A model generated the notes under the pieces. The model did not search any database, had not been told where the DNA came from, and saw only the letters and a list, made by a program, of their open reading frames with translations. From Elephas maximus indicus (taxonomy: Eukaryota > Chordata > Mammalia > Proboscidea > Elephantidae), in NCBI RefSeq assembly GCF_024166365.1, contig NC_064842.1, positions 28,243,001 to 28,307,000 of the forward strand: a stretch of DNA of 64,000 nucleotides, written 5' to 3'. The first letter of the stretch is position 1. Each line of letters starts with the position of its first letter. Positions 31,701 to 43,700 of the stretch are shown piece by piece. Both the position numbers and the translations under genes were made by a program.

Positions 31701-34700
31701 TACAACCAGCTTGTCCCATCCCAGGTCTTTGTGCTTCTCTTCTCTCTGCCTGGAATGCAGATCATTCCATGGCTGCTACCTTCCCTGTTGACCCAGTCTC
31801 ATTGTTCCATTTGTGACGCACATAAAACCACCTAAGACTAGCTTCTTCATTTTTTTATTTCTTTATTGTTTGTCTCCCCCCATTAGTGTCCGAGCTCCGG
31901 GAGGGCAGGGCATTTCTGCCACGTGCACCATCTCCCCCAGTTCTAAGAGTCCTGCCTGTGGCACATGGTGGGTGCTCTGTAATGAACTGTGGAATGAAGG
32001 AAAGACTGCTAGGAATTTTCACTTTATTCTGTGCATCAGGGAGAAGCCATGAGAGATTTCTAAGTAGGTGAGTGACAAGATTTGATTTTCAAAAATTACC
32101 ATGTTCTCCAATGGAAGAAAAAGGAGGAAAGAGAACTGTTACAGATGAAAAGAGACTTAAGGACTATGTTAACCAAAGGCCAGGTGAGGACTTTTTGGGA
32201 TCCTGATTAAAACAAACTCACCATACAAAGCCTTTTTTTTTTTTTTGGACAAAGTGCTTGTCTAGAAAAGAAGTGTAAGGAAATACTGACAGGTAAAATA
32301 ATGTGATGTCTGGAGTTTTATTTTTTTAAATATTCTGTAAAAGAAAAAGAAAGATACACATGTGGGAGAAATAGATGAAGCAAGAACTGTAGCACGTTGG
32401 TAATTGTTGAAGCTGATTGATGGGTATTGGGGGATTCACTGTACTGTTCTTTTGTGTGCATTTGAAATTTTCTCTAATAAATAGTTTCATTATAAAAAAT
32501 AATTTTTAAAAAAATTACATTGTCTTGGGGTGGCGTAGTGGTTAAGTGCTACGACTGCTAACCAAGAGGTTGGCAGTTCAAACCACCAGGAGCTCCTTGG
32601 AAACTCTATGGGGCAGTTATACTCTGTCCTATAGAGTCGCTATGAGTCAGAATTGAGTCGAAGGCAGTGGGTTTGGTTTTCTGGTTTTTGCCTCGGGGTG
32701 GGAGGGGTGGGGGAGAAGTCCTTGCTTAAGGGGCATTGAGTTTCTGCTGAGGGTGATGGAAAAACCTGGAAACAGATAGTGGTGACAGTCGCAAACAACA
32801 TGATGCACATAATTAATAGCAATGAATTGTACATGTAGAAATGGTTGAAATGGCAATTTTGTTGTTGTGGTGGTATTTTACCACAAAAAAAAAAGAAAAA
32901 AATCAAAACCAGTTGCCATCCAGTCAATTCCAACTCACGACAACCCCATGTGTTACAGAGCAGAACTGCTCCGTGGAGTTTTCTTGGCTGTGATCTTTAC
33001 AGAAGTGGGCCACCAGGCCTTTCTTCTGTGGCACCATTGGGTGGGTTCGAACCTTCAACATTTAGGTTAGTAGTCGGGCACAAACTGCGCTACCCAGGGA
33101 CAGACATTTAAAAAAAGAAAAATTACACTGTCTTCTGGGTATAGGGCTTTGGGAGGATGAAGAGGAGAGGAAACAGCAAATTCCAGAGCTAAAGACCTGT
33201 TGCCTTGGTCCAGGTGAGGTGGTGATGGTGTGGTCAAGGGTTGTAGGTTCCAGAAGTATCTGGGAGGTGGAAACAGGGAGGCTTGCTTTTATACATTATT
33301 TCACTGGAGACACGCAACAGCCCTGTGTGGGGTGTCAGGTAGGTGACACCAATAGCCCAGTGCTGTAGGTCAGGCAGGAGACAATAAGCTGTATACTACA
33401 GAGAAGGACGCTGACCCACAGAGCTAAGGGATATGTGGAAGTTTACATGGCTTAAAGTATCAGAGTCGCAGCTTGAACTCAGGTCTTCTGAGTGCATGTT
33501 CCATGCTCTTAACAGTAGTTGATTATCACTTTCTTCCGTTCATTCATTTACTCACTCAGCAATTATCTCAGCCCCTGCTCTGTGCAGACTTCTGTGCTAG
33601 GTGTGTTGGGGCAAGTGACATCAAACATGGCTCCTCCGAAGACCCCAAAGAGCACGTTTCTTTACTGCTTTGCCATTACATAAAGTTTTTTCTTTTCCTT
33701 AGTTTTTTTTTTTTTATTTTTATCATAAGTGTTTTCAGACACACGCCAAAGGGGAATTTTCTCTATGTTATTTTCAAGTATAACGAGCACCCTTAGACCT
33801 ACTACCTACATGTAACAGTTGCTAGCATTTTCCATATTGTTTTATCAATTTCTCTTTGTCGAATATCCAAAGTAAAGGACAGTTCTCATGACATTTTATA
33901 GCTAAATATTTTACTATGCAGGCCTAGAAAATAAGAGCATTTTCCTGTATAACCACTATGCTATTATTACACATAACAAGATTAATCATTCCCTATTATC
34001 AGCTTATGCTCAATTCATATCAAATTTCTCCAATATTCCCAAAGCTCTCTTTTGTAAGATTTATTCAGATTGGTATCCAAAAAACCCAAGCATTACAGTT
34101 GGCTATGTCTCTTAAGCCTCTTTTAATCTTGAACAGTGTTCTCCCCTTTTTCATTCATGGCATCAGTTACTTGGGCATCACTGCCAGTTGTGTTCTAGAA
34201 TGCCCCACTTTCTGCATTTGATTGTCTCTTTGTTGTGCCATTTAACTTGTTATCCCATCCCTGTATTTACTGAACACTAGTAATTGAATCGAAAGCCTTG
34301 AAAAGATCCAGGTTAAACTTTATTTTTCTTCAGAAAACATTTACAATTTTATTTTTAAATCAGTTTTGGGTTTTGGAATACAATTGTTAAAAAGAAAAAA
34401 AAAAAAACTCTAAAACTTGCAAAAACAGTGAAAAGTAAAGTTTCTTTCCCGCCCTAACCTCCGGTGCTATAGTTTTCTCCTTAGAGACAATCACTTTTTT
34501 TTTTTTTAATTGTGGTAAAAATATATATAACAAAATATTTGCCAATTCAACAATTTTTGCATGTACAATTCAGTGACATTGAGTACATTCGTCATGTTGT
34601 GTAACCATCACGACTATCCTTTTCCAAATTATTCTACCGCTATTAACAGAAACTCAGTGCCTCTAAGCAATAGTTCCCTCTTTTCCTCTCCTTGCCAACC

Positions 34701-37700
34701 CTGGTAACTACTAATAAACTTTACCAAAAAACCAAATCCATTGCCGTTGAGTCTATTCCAACTCATAAAGACCCTATGGGTCAGAGTAGAACTGCCCCAC
34801 AGGGTTTCCAAGGAATAGCTGGTGAATTCGAATTGCCGACCTTTTGGTTAGCAGCCGAACACTTAACCACTGTGCCACCAGGGCTCCAAACTTTAGTCTC
34901 TATATGTTTGCCTATTTCGTAGCCTTCAGTATGGATTACTCCTCAACATAAAGAAAACAAAAATCCTCACGACTGGACCAATAAGCAACATCATGATAAA
35001 TGGAGAAAAGATTGAGGTTGTCAAGGATTTCACTGTACTTGGATCTACAATCAACAACCATGGAAACAGCAGTCGAGAAATCAAAAGACACATTGCATTT
35101 GGCAAATCTGCTGCAAAAGACCTCTTTAAAATGTTGAAAAGCAAAGATGTCACCTTGCGGACTAAGGTGTGCCTGACCCAAGTGATGGTGTTTTCAGTCA
35201 CATCATATGCATGTGAATACTGGACAATGAATAAGGAGGACCAAGGAAGAATTGACACTGCCTTTGAATTGTGGTGTGGGTGAAGAAACATACCGTGGAC
35301 CGCCAAAAGAATGAACAAATCTGTCTTGGAAGAAGTACAACCAGAATGCTCCTTAGAAGCAAGGATGGCGAGACTATGTCTCACATACTTTGGACATGTC
35401 ATCAGGAGGAATCAGTCCCTGGAGAAGGACACCAAGCTTGGCAAACTACAGGGTTTTATGCAGCTATCCTTTTGTCCATCAACCTTTTTCACCTAATGGT
35501 TTTAGCATCCATTGATGATCTTCACCTGAATCAATTATTAAATTAAGGGTTGCAAAATGGTAGTTTTACTGTTTACTTGTTTCTGTCAATGTTTCTACGT
35601 TCATCAGTTGGCATGCTTCTCTAAAGAAGAGCTTTTCCTCATTAACTGGGGCTTTGGGTTACACTGGAAAGGCAGGTGAATGCTTAGTTTTCACCTTTAA
35701 TTTAAAATATTCAAATTAAGGAGTTGCTGTAATACCTGGATGCATCCAAGTTGTTAAGAAGGGGCACGCTTCTCCCAGAGACTGAGGGCTAGCACAGGCC
35801 CTTCTCTTCTCTTCCCTGCTTTTCTTTTCCTGGTGTGGTGTGCTCAAGGACACCACTGCCTCTTCTTTGATAATCACACCAGTGGCGTCAATAGGGTTGG
35901 TGTCACCCAGTGTGGTAACTCATGGTGTAACCCCCACCACACCTGGGATGGGCAGGGTGGCCAGTGAGCAGCCTGGCCTTGCCCCCTCCCGGCCCCCATG
36001 GCTCCCACAGCTCCTCCCTTCTTCCATTGTCCCAGACAAGGCCACTCCACGCTCTGATGGCCCTGACCGGTGGTGATGGGGTTGACAAGTTACCCCACAG
36101 GGTGATAGGTGATACCAACTCTGGTGACGCCACTGCCTTGGTGGCTCTTCCCCTGGCAGCACCAGCCTGCCCACCACCACTGTGAACCCTGGGGTCATTT
36201 TGGTGTCACCCCCTTTGACAGTGTCGAGGGGTGTGGTCTGGACCTCCGCACCCCCACAGTGACGCCACTAGTTAAACACACTAGTAGTTAAAATTTAAAG
36301 ACCCCAACCATTTTTAAATGTTGGAAAGCAGGTAGAAATTTCCTGCAGAAGATATGGGTAACTGATTCAAAGTCTCTCATTAGACATTAACTGGATTAAG
36401 TTGAAGGCTTTGACTCACATCTAATCATTACCCCCTGGGCCACCCCTCCTCTTTTATTTGCTAATTCTTTTGTTGCTATGTCTGTTTCAAGCCAGAGTCA
36501 TTTCCCTGGCTCCTCTGGATTAATGGAAAAAAATTTCATCCTGTACTTGGAGTTTTGTTCTAGCACTTCTAGTGTATGATCTCTTAAGCAAGTTATATAA
36601 ACTGAAACTCATTTTTCTCCAGGAAGAATGAAGATGCTACCAATGCCTACTTTATTAGGTTTAATGAGGTAACTGAGTAAAAATGCTTTGTAAAGATCCC
36701 ATGTAAAAAAAAAAAAAAAATTTTTTAAGTGGGATCAAGCCCCAAGTCCACCTCTGGGCTCTAGGCTGAAATCAATCAACCTCTCCCTTGATTGCATTAT
36801 GGACTTGACTATTTACCAGACTTCTTTATAAAGTTTTTCTTTTCTTAGATCCTTTTAGTCTTTAAAGAAAGCTTGTTTTCCAGCTTTTTCTAGCTGCCCC
36901 GTCTCTAATCAAGAAGTCATCTCACAAAGCTTTGCAACGTCCGTGACTTTTGCCCCCAATTTCTCTAAATTAGGCAGCTGGATATAAGAGAAAGAACATG
37001 GATTATGGTCTCTAGCAGACATGGGTTGCAATCTTGGTTCCATGAAGCGCTGGCTGTTTGACATTAAGTTAAATGAACTGTTTTATCATTTCCTCGTCAG
37101 TTTCGTAGATGTGAAAACAGATGGTTGTATTAAATGCCGGAATTACATTTGAAAAAATGTAGACAGTCTTAGTAAAGGATCTCAAATTTAGCAGTTACTC
37201 AGTAAATGTTTCTTTCTCTCCATTCTTTACTCTAAATTATTTTACCTTAAATTCCCACTGCCTCCCACCCATGGAGTTCACTTTTGCAAGTTTTAATGTC
37301 ATCTCAGCCTATTTGTTTATCTGTGCCTATCTCAAGCATTCTCTAGCCACCTGTGCTTTGGAGAAGGCTGCTTTCTGCCCTGGAGGTTGCTACTAGGCTA
37401 ATGTAAGTCTAAAAAGATGGCTATTGTTTCGTTGTCTTCAGTGTGTATTTGAATATAAGAAATCTAACATGGAATTTTAATTTATTGAGTATCTATATTT
37501 AGACTTTCCCAGTGATCCAAGCTGTCTGTAAATTTACTTTAATGATGAAAACGAGGCAGGAAGTACTTTTCAAACGGGAAACACTCTTCCATTATGAGTT
37601 AGCTGTCTGTCTATCCTCTCTTAATGTTGGTTGGGTTAAAACAATTGTATATAAATGGCTCCAGCTGTGGACCATGTGGTACTTGCCATTTTTACCCTGG

Positions 37701-40700
37701 GAGTTTTTGTGATATAATTGACGTGGTCTGCCTTACAGCAGCTGGATGAAAAGCCCTATTGTTTGGGGTGTTCCTTGGGGTGAGTGCACAGCATGTACTG
37801 AAAAATTGTGCTAGTAACACTGAGCCGAAGTTTGACTTTGCTAAAAAAAGGAACCTTTTTTTCTCAGCGTGAACTGTTGTTGTAAGCATGATTTCAGGCA
37901 ACTATTTAAGTTGGTCAGTATGCTGGAAGTAGCTGTTTTTCAATTAAAAAAATGGCTTAACATTTACTCATTAATGCAATCTGCCAAGAACTTCACCTAA
38001 GCATTGTTGGGCTAGTTTGAGTTACCTTAAGACAGTAGTATAACGGTTTTTGTTTGTTCGTTGGTTTGTTTAGCTCTCTCAGTAATTCAAAGGGGCTTTT
38101 TCAGGAATGTGTTCCATCCATGCAAGGTTGGCAGTGTGATCCATAGCAAGGAATCTGCTGGTGCTTAGGAGACAGGGCGCCTGAGTCCTGACTCTTGGGT
38201 GCTAAGTGCAGAGATAGGAGCGCAGGTGTAAAGGACCAGGTGGTAAACCCTGCCTGAGGAGGCCAGGGAAGGCTTCCTGAGGAGAAGTGGGACTTTGCCA
38301 AGGCTCTGAACTCAGAAAGGGTCTTCAAGGCAGAGGGGACCGTAGGTGCAAAAGCATGACAGTGCTAAATAGGGGAAACACCATGGCAAGTTTAGAGAAT
38401 TGTAAGCAATTTAGATTTTTTCTAATGTATGTATTTCTACTTCAGTCTTCTACTCACCAACATTCATATTAAAACTAAAATCCAGCCCCATATCCATATT
38501 AGTTTTTAACCAGCACAAACAACAGAAAGTGATACTGGTGACGGGTAGCGAATGCTTCTGTTTAATCATCGTTTCTTTCTAGACCCAGGGCACTGCACAG
38601 GTTGGCTCCAGGCTCTGTAATATTTGATTAGCTTAAACTACTAAATCTGCTTTTCCCAGCACCGTCTGCTCATCAATGCAGCCAAACCCACCCAGTGTAA
38701 CAACACTTCCTGAATCCCTGGTGGTGGGGGGTGCTGGTGGCAGGGCCTGGGAGGGAAGGCTGGGAGAGTCTGAGGAAGGAATTCAGAGACAATAAGCCAC
38801 AGGTGCTCCTCCTGTCCAAGAACTTTAGCGCCAATGTATATGTTAAATAGGAATCAACTTGATGGCAACTGGAAAAAATATGCTAAAGCTGTCTGCCCTT
38901 CCTTGCTAATTTTAGGTCAGTCTCATGCATTGTCTATTTTTTTTTAACTTTTTATTACAGAAAATTTCAAACATATATAAAAATACAGAAAATAATATAA
39001 TGAACTCCCATGCCCCCATCATCTGGCTTCAACAAGTATCAATTTATGGTTAATCTTGTTTCATTTATATCCCCAGCTATTCCTAACTGCCCCCACCCAC
39101 CTACCTAAATGGAATTATTTCTAGTAAACCCCAAACATTTCATTGTAAATACTTCAGAATGTATCTCTGAAAAATGACTTTTTTCCAACAAAACTACAAA
39201 ATCATGATCACATCTAAAAAATTAGTAATAATTCCTTACTATCACCAAATATCCAAAGAGTTTCAGAAATTGTGTTACTTTCCTTTTCAGTTGATTTGTT
39301 CAAATCAGGAGTCACAGAAGGCCCACACGTTGCATTTGGTGGATTTGTCTCTACATCTTTTTTCTTGCAATTTATTTTTTGAAAAAACTGGGTTATTTGT
39401 CCTGTAGAATGTCCTGAATTCTGTATTTTGCTGATTGCATACCTATGGTGTCATTTAACATGCTCATCTGTCCCCTGTATTCCCTGTAACCTACTAGGTG
39501 ATCTAGAGACTTGATCTGACTGACTGAAGTTATTTGGTTCATGTTTAGTGCAGGCCCTGTTTTAGTAATTGGTGTTGGAGTCTCTTGGGAGGAACTCCAG
39601 TAATGCATAATGCCATGGTCCTTCATGTTGCCAACCCACTGACCTCACCCTTGGACATTATTCCTAAACCACCCTAGGTTTGCAGGCTGTATCCTGTATT
39701 GAACCTCCCTGCTGTGTTTCTCGAATGAAGCCAGAGAGGGGTGGGATAACATGTGCCAGGCAGTGTATAAACTCTGGAGCTACCACTGTCAAGTTGTGAT
39801 GGGGCAGTGAAGGAAGCAAACAGGAGCTGACATGTAAATCTCTGGGGTAGGAGTAGGGGAAAGGAGAAGGAACCAGCACTTGTATGGTAGGAGAAGGTCT
39901 CTCTGAGAAGATGAGAAAGGGCCAGTCACATGAACGAGGAGGCAGGGACAGGGCAATGATTGTAGTTGGACAGGATGACCGTCTGTAGGACTGAGATGCC
40001 ACTTAGGAGCCCATTGTAGTAGGACCTGTTGGATGATGATGACTTGGACTAGGTGGTGGTAGTAGGGATGGAGAAAGTACCATTTACTCTGGAGGAAGGA
40101 CATACAGGACATGGGAGGTGAGAAAGAGGAAGGTTTCCTGGTTTAAGCAAGTGGGTGAAAGCAGTTGTGGCATTAGCCCTGAGCACCTTGACAGGAAGGT
40201 GAGGGGGCTTGTGGGAACCTCCCTGGAGCACCCAGTCTAGTCCCCTTAGGGATTGCACGCTGGGTTTATACCTCATAAGTGCATTTTAGGCCTTTTCCTT
40301 TGTACTGCCTGCCCTTTGACCATTGAATTGCTCAATGGCACTTCCAAAAGATAGAAAAAAGGAACAAGGCTGGTAGAAACATCATGGTTTTTGACCAAAA
40401 AAATCCAAACCCACTGCCGTTGAGTCAATTCTGACTCATAGCGACCCTATAGAACAGAGTAGAACTGCCCCATAGAGTTTCCAAGGAGCGCCTGGCGGAT
40501 TCGAACTGCTGACCTCTTGGTTAGCAGCCATAGCACTTAACCACTATGCCACCATGGTCTTTGAAGACTTTGCAAAACGAGACTTGCACCCAAGTGTAAG
40601 GCAATAATATCATTAATCAAGTTTACCATTAATTTTTATAACTAAAAAAAAAAGTTTACTAGGGAGAAGTTTAAAGCTAAGAATCAAATAAAACTTCCGA

Positions 40701-43700
40701 GTTTTCTGCTTATTTCACTTAGCTTTGGTGTCATCTTTCTTCATTATCACAGATGATTGAGTTGAAGTAAAATTGGCTGAATGATAATTTCCCAATAATA
40801 ACATTATGAAGGTTATATGACTTTTGGGTAGAGCATTTGCAGTGCTTCACAATACATGTCTAAAACTTCAATTCCTAAAGCATTCCCTGCGAAAAGAGAT
40901 ACACATTCCTATGCCCAGATTCTAAATAATAAAAGACATCAGGAGTGTTTTGAAAATTGTTGGACCAATTTAAATTGCATTTGAAAACCTCTTTTGAGAA
41001 CTCCTTTGTCTGTATGTGGTCTCTATGTGATGACTTTCCCACTAGCAGCTGGTCACTGCCAACTTCTGGTGGCTTGAGAAAGTAAGCCGTTTCCCACGCT
41101 CCCACATGTAAACCCAACTGGGATGTTTGTGCAATACTGTATTGCTGGAAGAGAAGAGGGTGAAAGACCAGCTGCATGGAATTCCTTCACTAACTCCCTC
41201 TTCTGCAGCCTGTCATTGTGTCCTGAAAATTAGTGCTGGATCCAGGTGATGATGGAAAATATAGCACCTAAAGATTTGACAGCCCTTGGAATTTGATTAA
41301 TAAAAGAGGGTTTTGTTAAATCCACACTTAACTCCCAAAGTTCTCATTCTTTCCCAGTTATTAGCTGCTGGTGAGTTGACTGTGACTCATGGCAATCCCA
41401 TGTACAACAGAATGGAATGTTACCCAGTCCTGCACCATCTTCCCAATTGTTGGTATGTTTGAGTCCATCGTTGGAGCCACTGTGTATAATGAGTACCTTC
41501 CAACTTAGGGGGTTTATCTTCCAGCATTGTATCAGACAATGTTTTGTTGTGATCCATAGAGTTTTCGTTTTTGGAAGTAGGTCTCCAGGTCTTTCATTCT
41601 AGTCTGTCTTAGTCTGGAAGCTCCACTGAAACCTGTCCACCATGGGTGGCCCTTCTGATGTTTGAAATACTGGTGCCATAGCTTCTGGCATCATAGCAAC
41701 ATGCTTGCCACCACAGTACAACAAATTGACCGATGTGGAGTAGAAAAGATATGGAACATTTTGGCTCCATCACATTGAACCTTTTTTTTTTTTTTTAACT
41801 AGGTTCTTGGCATATTGCAAGCACTTGATTTTACGTTTCTCTCTGCCCACCCCACCCCTTCCTCTAGTAATGAGTCTGAAATGACTGAAGGTTAAAGATG
41901 TGGGAAGAGGATGAGGGGAAATAAGTGGCTTGGGAAACTCACAGGCCTTCTAGCCAAGTCCTGGACAATTGAGAGTTGCTTTTTAGATTTCTATTTTTCC
42001 AACCTGTTTATGATACAGCCTCTTAAAGTGTAAAATTAGGGAATTAAAACCAGGTTCTCTAAGTAAAAACATGATTAGAGCCATATTCTATTTCCTCAGT
42101 GGGTTGTGCACTGACAAGAATATGAGAGGATGGTCAGCACCTTATCCGTTAGCATAACCCTGGAGGGTCCAAGTGTCCCCACCACCATAGGGCAGAGTTG
42201 CTACTGTATCTCGGTGGCTTCTTTCCCATCTTCCCAAGGACTGTGGGTTTTAGTTGAATAAGAGCAGTAATGCTTATTTTATAGACAGTAATAACACCCA
42301 GTAGCTGATTTCAAGAAGGCTTGAAGGCCAGCTTTGGAAAGATCAGGAAGACCAGTTTTAGAATCAGGTTCCCTGGGTTCAAATCTCAAGACTGCCACTT
42401 ATTATTTGGTGACTTTGGAGAAATTAATTAACATACCTCAGTTTCCCCAGCAGAAAAATATGGATAATAGTAGTACCTAGTGTTATGGGGTTATTCTGAG
42501 GATTAGATACTAATAAGATGCATGGAACATGGTAAACATTCAATAAGTGTTAGCTATAAGCTATTCAAAATAATAATGTCCCAAAACATATTTACCTCTT
42601 GACACTTTACTAATTTTTTATTTATTGTATAATCATGATTTTTGTCAGTCCCTCACCTTATCCTGTGAACTGTGGGTCTCTTCAAAGGGAAGATTGCAAA
42701 GGGACGTATTAGTGGTAAAATATCTATAACAAAAAGTTTGCCATTTTAACCATATATTTCAGTGGCATTATATACACTCACCATGTTGTACAACCATCCT
42801 CACTGTCTATTCCCAAAAGTTTTGCATCAGTCCAAGCAGAAATTCAGAACCCCTTAAGGAGCCCTGGTGGTGCAGTGGTTAAAGAGTCTATCTGCTAACC
42901 AAAAGGTCAGCAGATTGAATCCACTAGCCGCTTCTTGGAAACCCTACGGGGCAGTTCTACTTTGTCCCATAGAGTCGCTATGAGTCGGAATTGACTCAAT
43001 GGCAAAGGGTTTGGTTTTTTATATTATTTTAAGGAGCCTGGTGGTGCAGTGGCTAAGTGTTCAGCTGCTAACTGAAAGGTCAGAGGTTCGAACCCGCTAG
43101 CCATTCTATGGGAGAAAGATGTGGCAGTCTGCCTCTGTAAAGATTTACAGCCTTGGAAAATATCAGCCCAAGAGACTAAAGGGCCACATAAACCAGAGAC
43201 ACCAGTAGCCTGAGACCAGAAGAACTAGATGGTGCCTTGCTACCACCAGTGATCTCCCTGACAGGAAACATAACAGAGAGTCCTGACGGAGCGGGAGAAA
43301 AGTGTGGAGCAGAACTCAAATTCACAGAAAATGACCAGGCCTAATGGTCTGACAAAAAATAACACACACGAGGAATGTGCTTCTTAGTTCAGATATACAA
43401 GACCAAATGGGCAGCTTCTGTCCGGAGGCAGGATGAGAAGGCAGGAAGGGACAGGAACTGGTTGGATGGACACACGGAACCTAGGCTTGAAAGGGGAGTG
43501 TGCTGTCACATTGTGGGGATTGCAACTAATGTCACAAAACAATATGTATATAAATTTTTGCATGAGAAATTAACTTGAGCTGTAAATTTTCACCTAAAGC
43601 ACAATTAAAAAATACAAAAGAGAGAGAGAGATTTTCAGCTTTGGAAACCCTATAGGGCAGTTCTACTCTGTCCTATAGGGTCACTCTGAGTTGGAATCAC

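Larger units (their letters stand above)
31090..33265 (-). repeat. L2, antisense, in three pieces
   Basis: Pieces 31090-31540, 32005-32098 and 33117-33265 rejoin in L2 order (tgctctgctaggttttggag, gaattttcactttattctgt, gcctcaggtgaggtggtgat-like text at 33210). A sense L2 fills the first gap. A block of L1 and AfroSINE sequence fills the second. Confidence 0.75.
33690..35735 (-). repeat. Fossil L1 (L1M), antisense, split
   Basis: Left piece to about 34330 (cacataacaagattaatcat, ggctatgtctcttaagcctc, gaatgccccactttctgcat). Right piece from 35456 (ccatcaacctttttcaccta, catccattgatgatcttcac, gaagagcttttcctcattaa). They read as one old L1 interrupted by an L1, an AfroSINE and an RTE piece. Confidence 0.75.

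Noticed and set aside
34926..35402. 158-codon minus-strand frame
   Set aside because: It is the antisense of the RTE reverse-transcriptase fragment. The same text recurs in the antisense RTE at 10800-11705.
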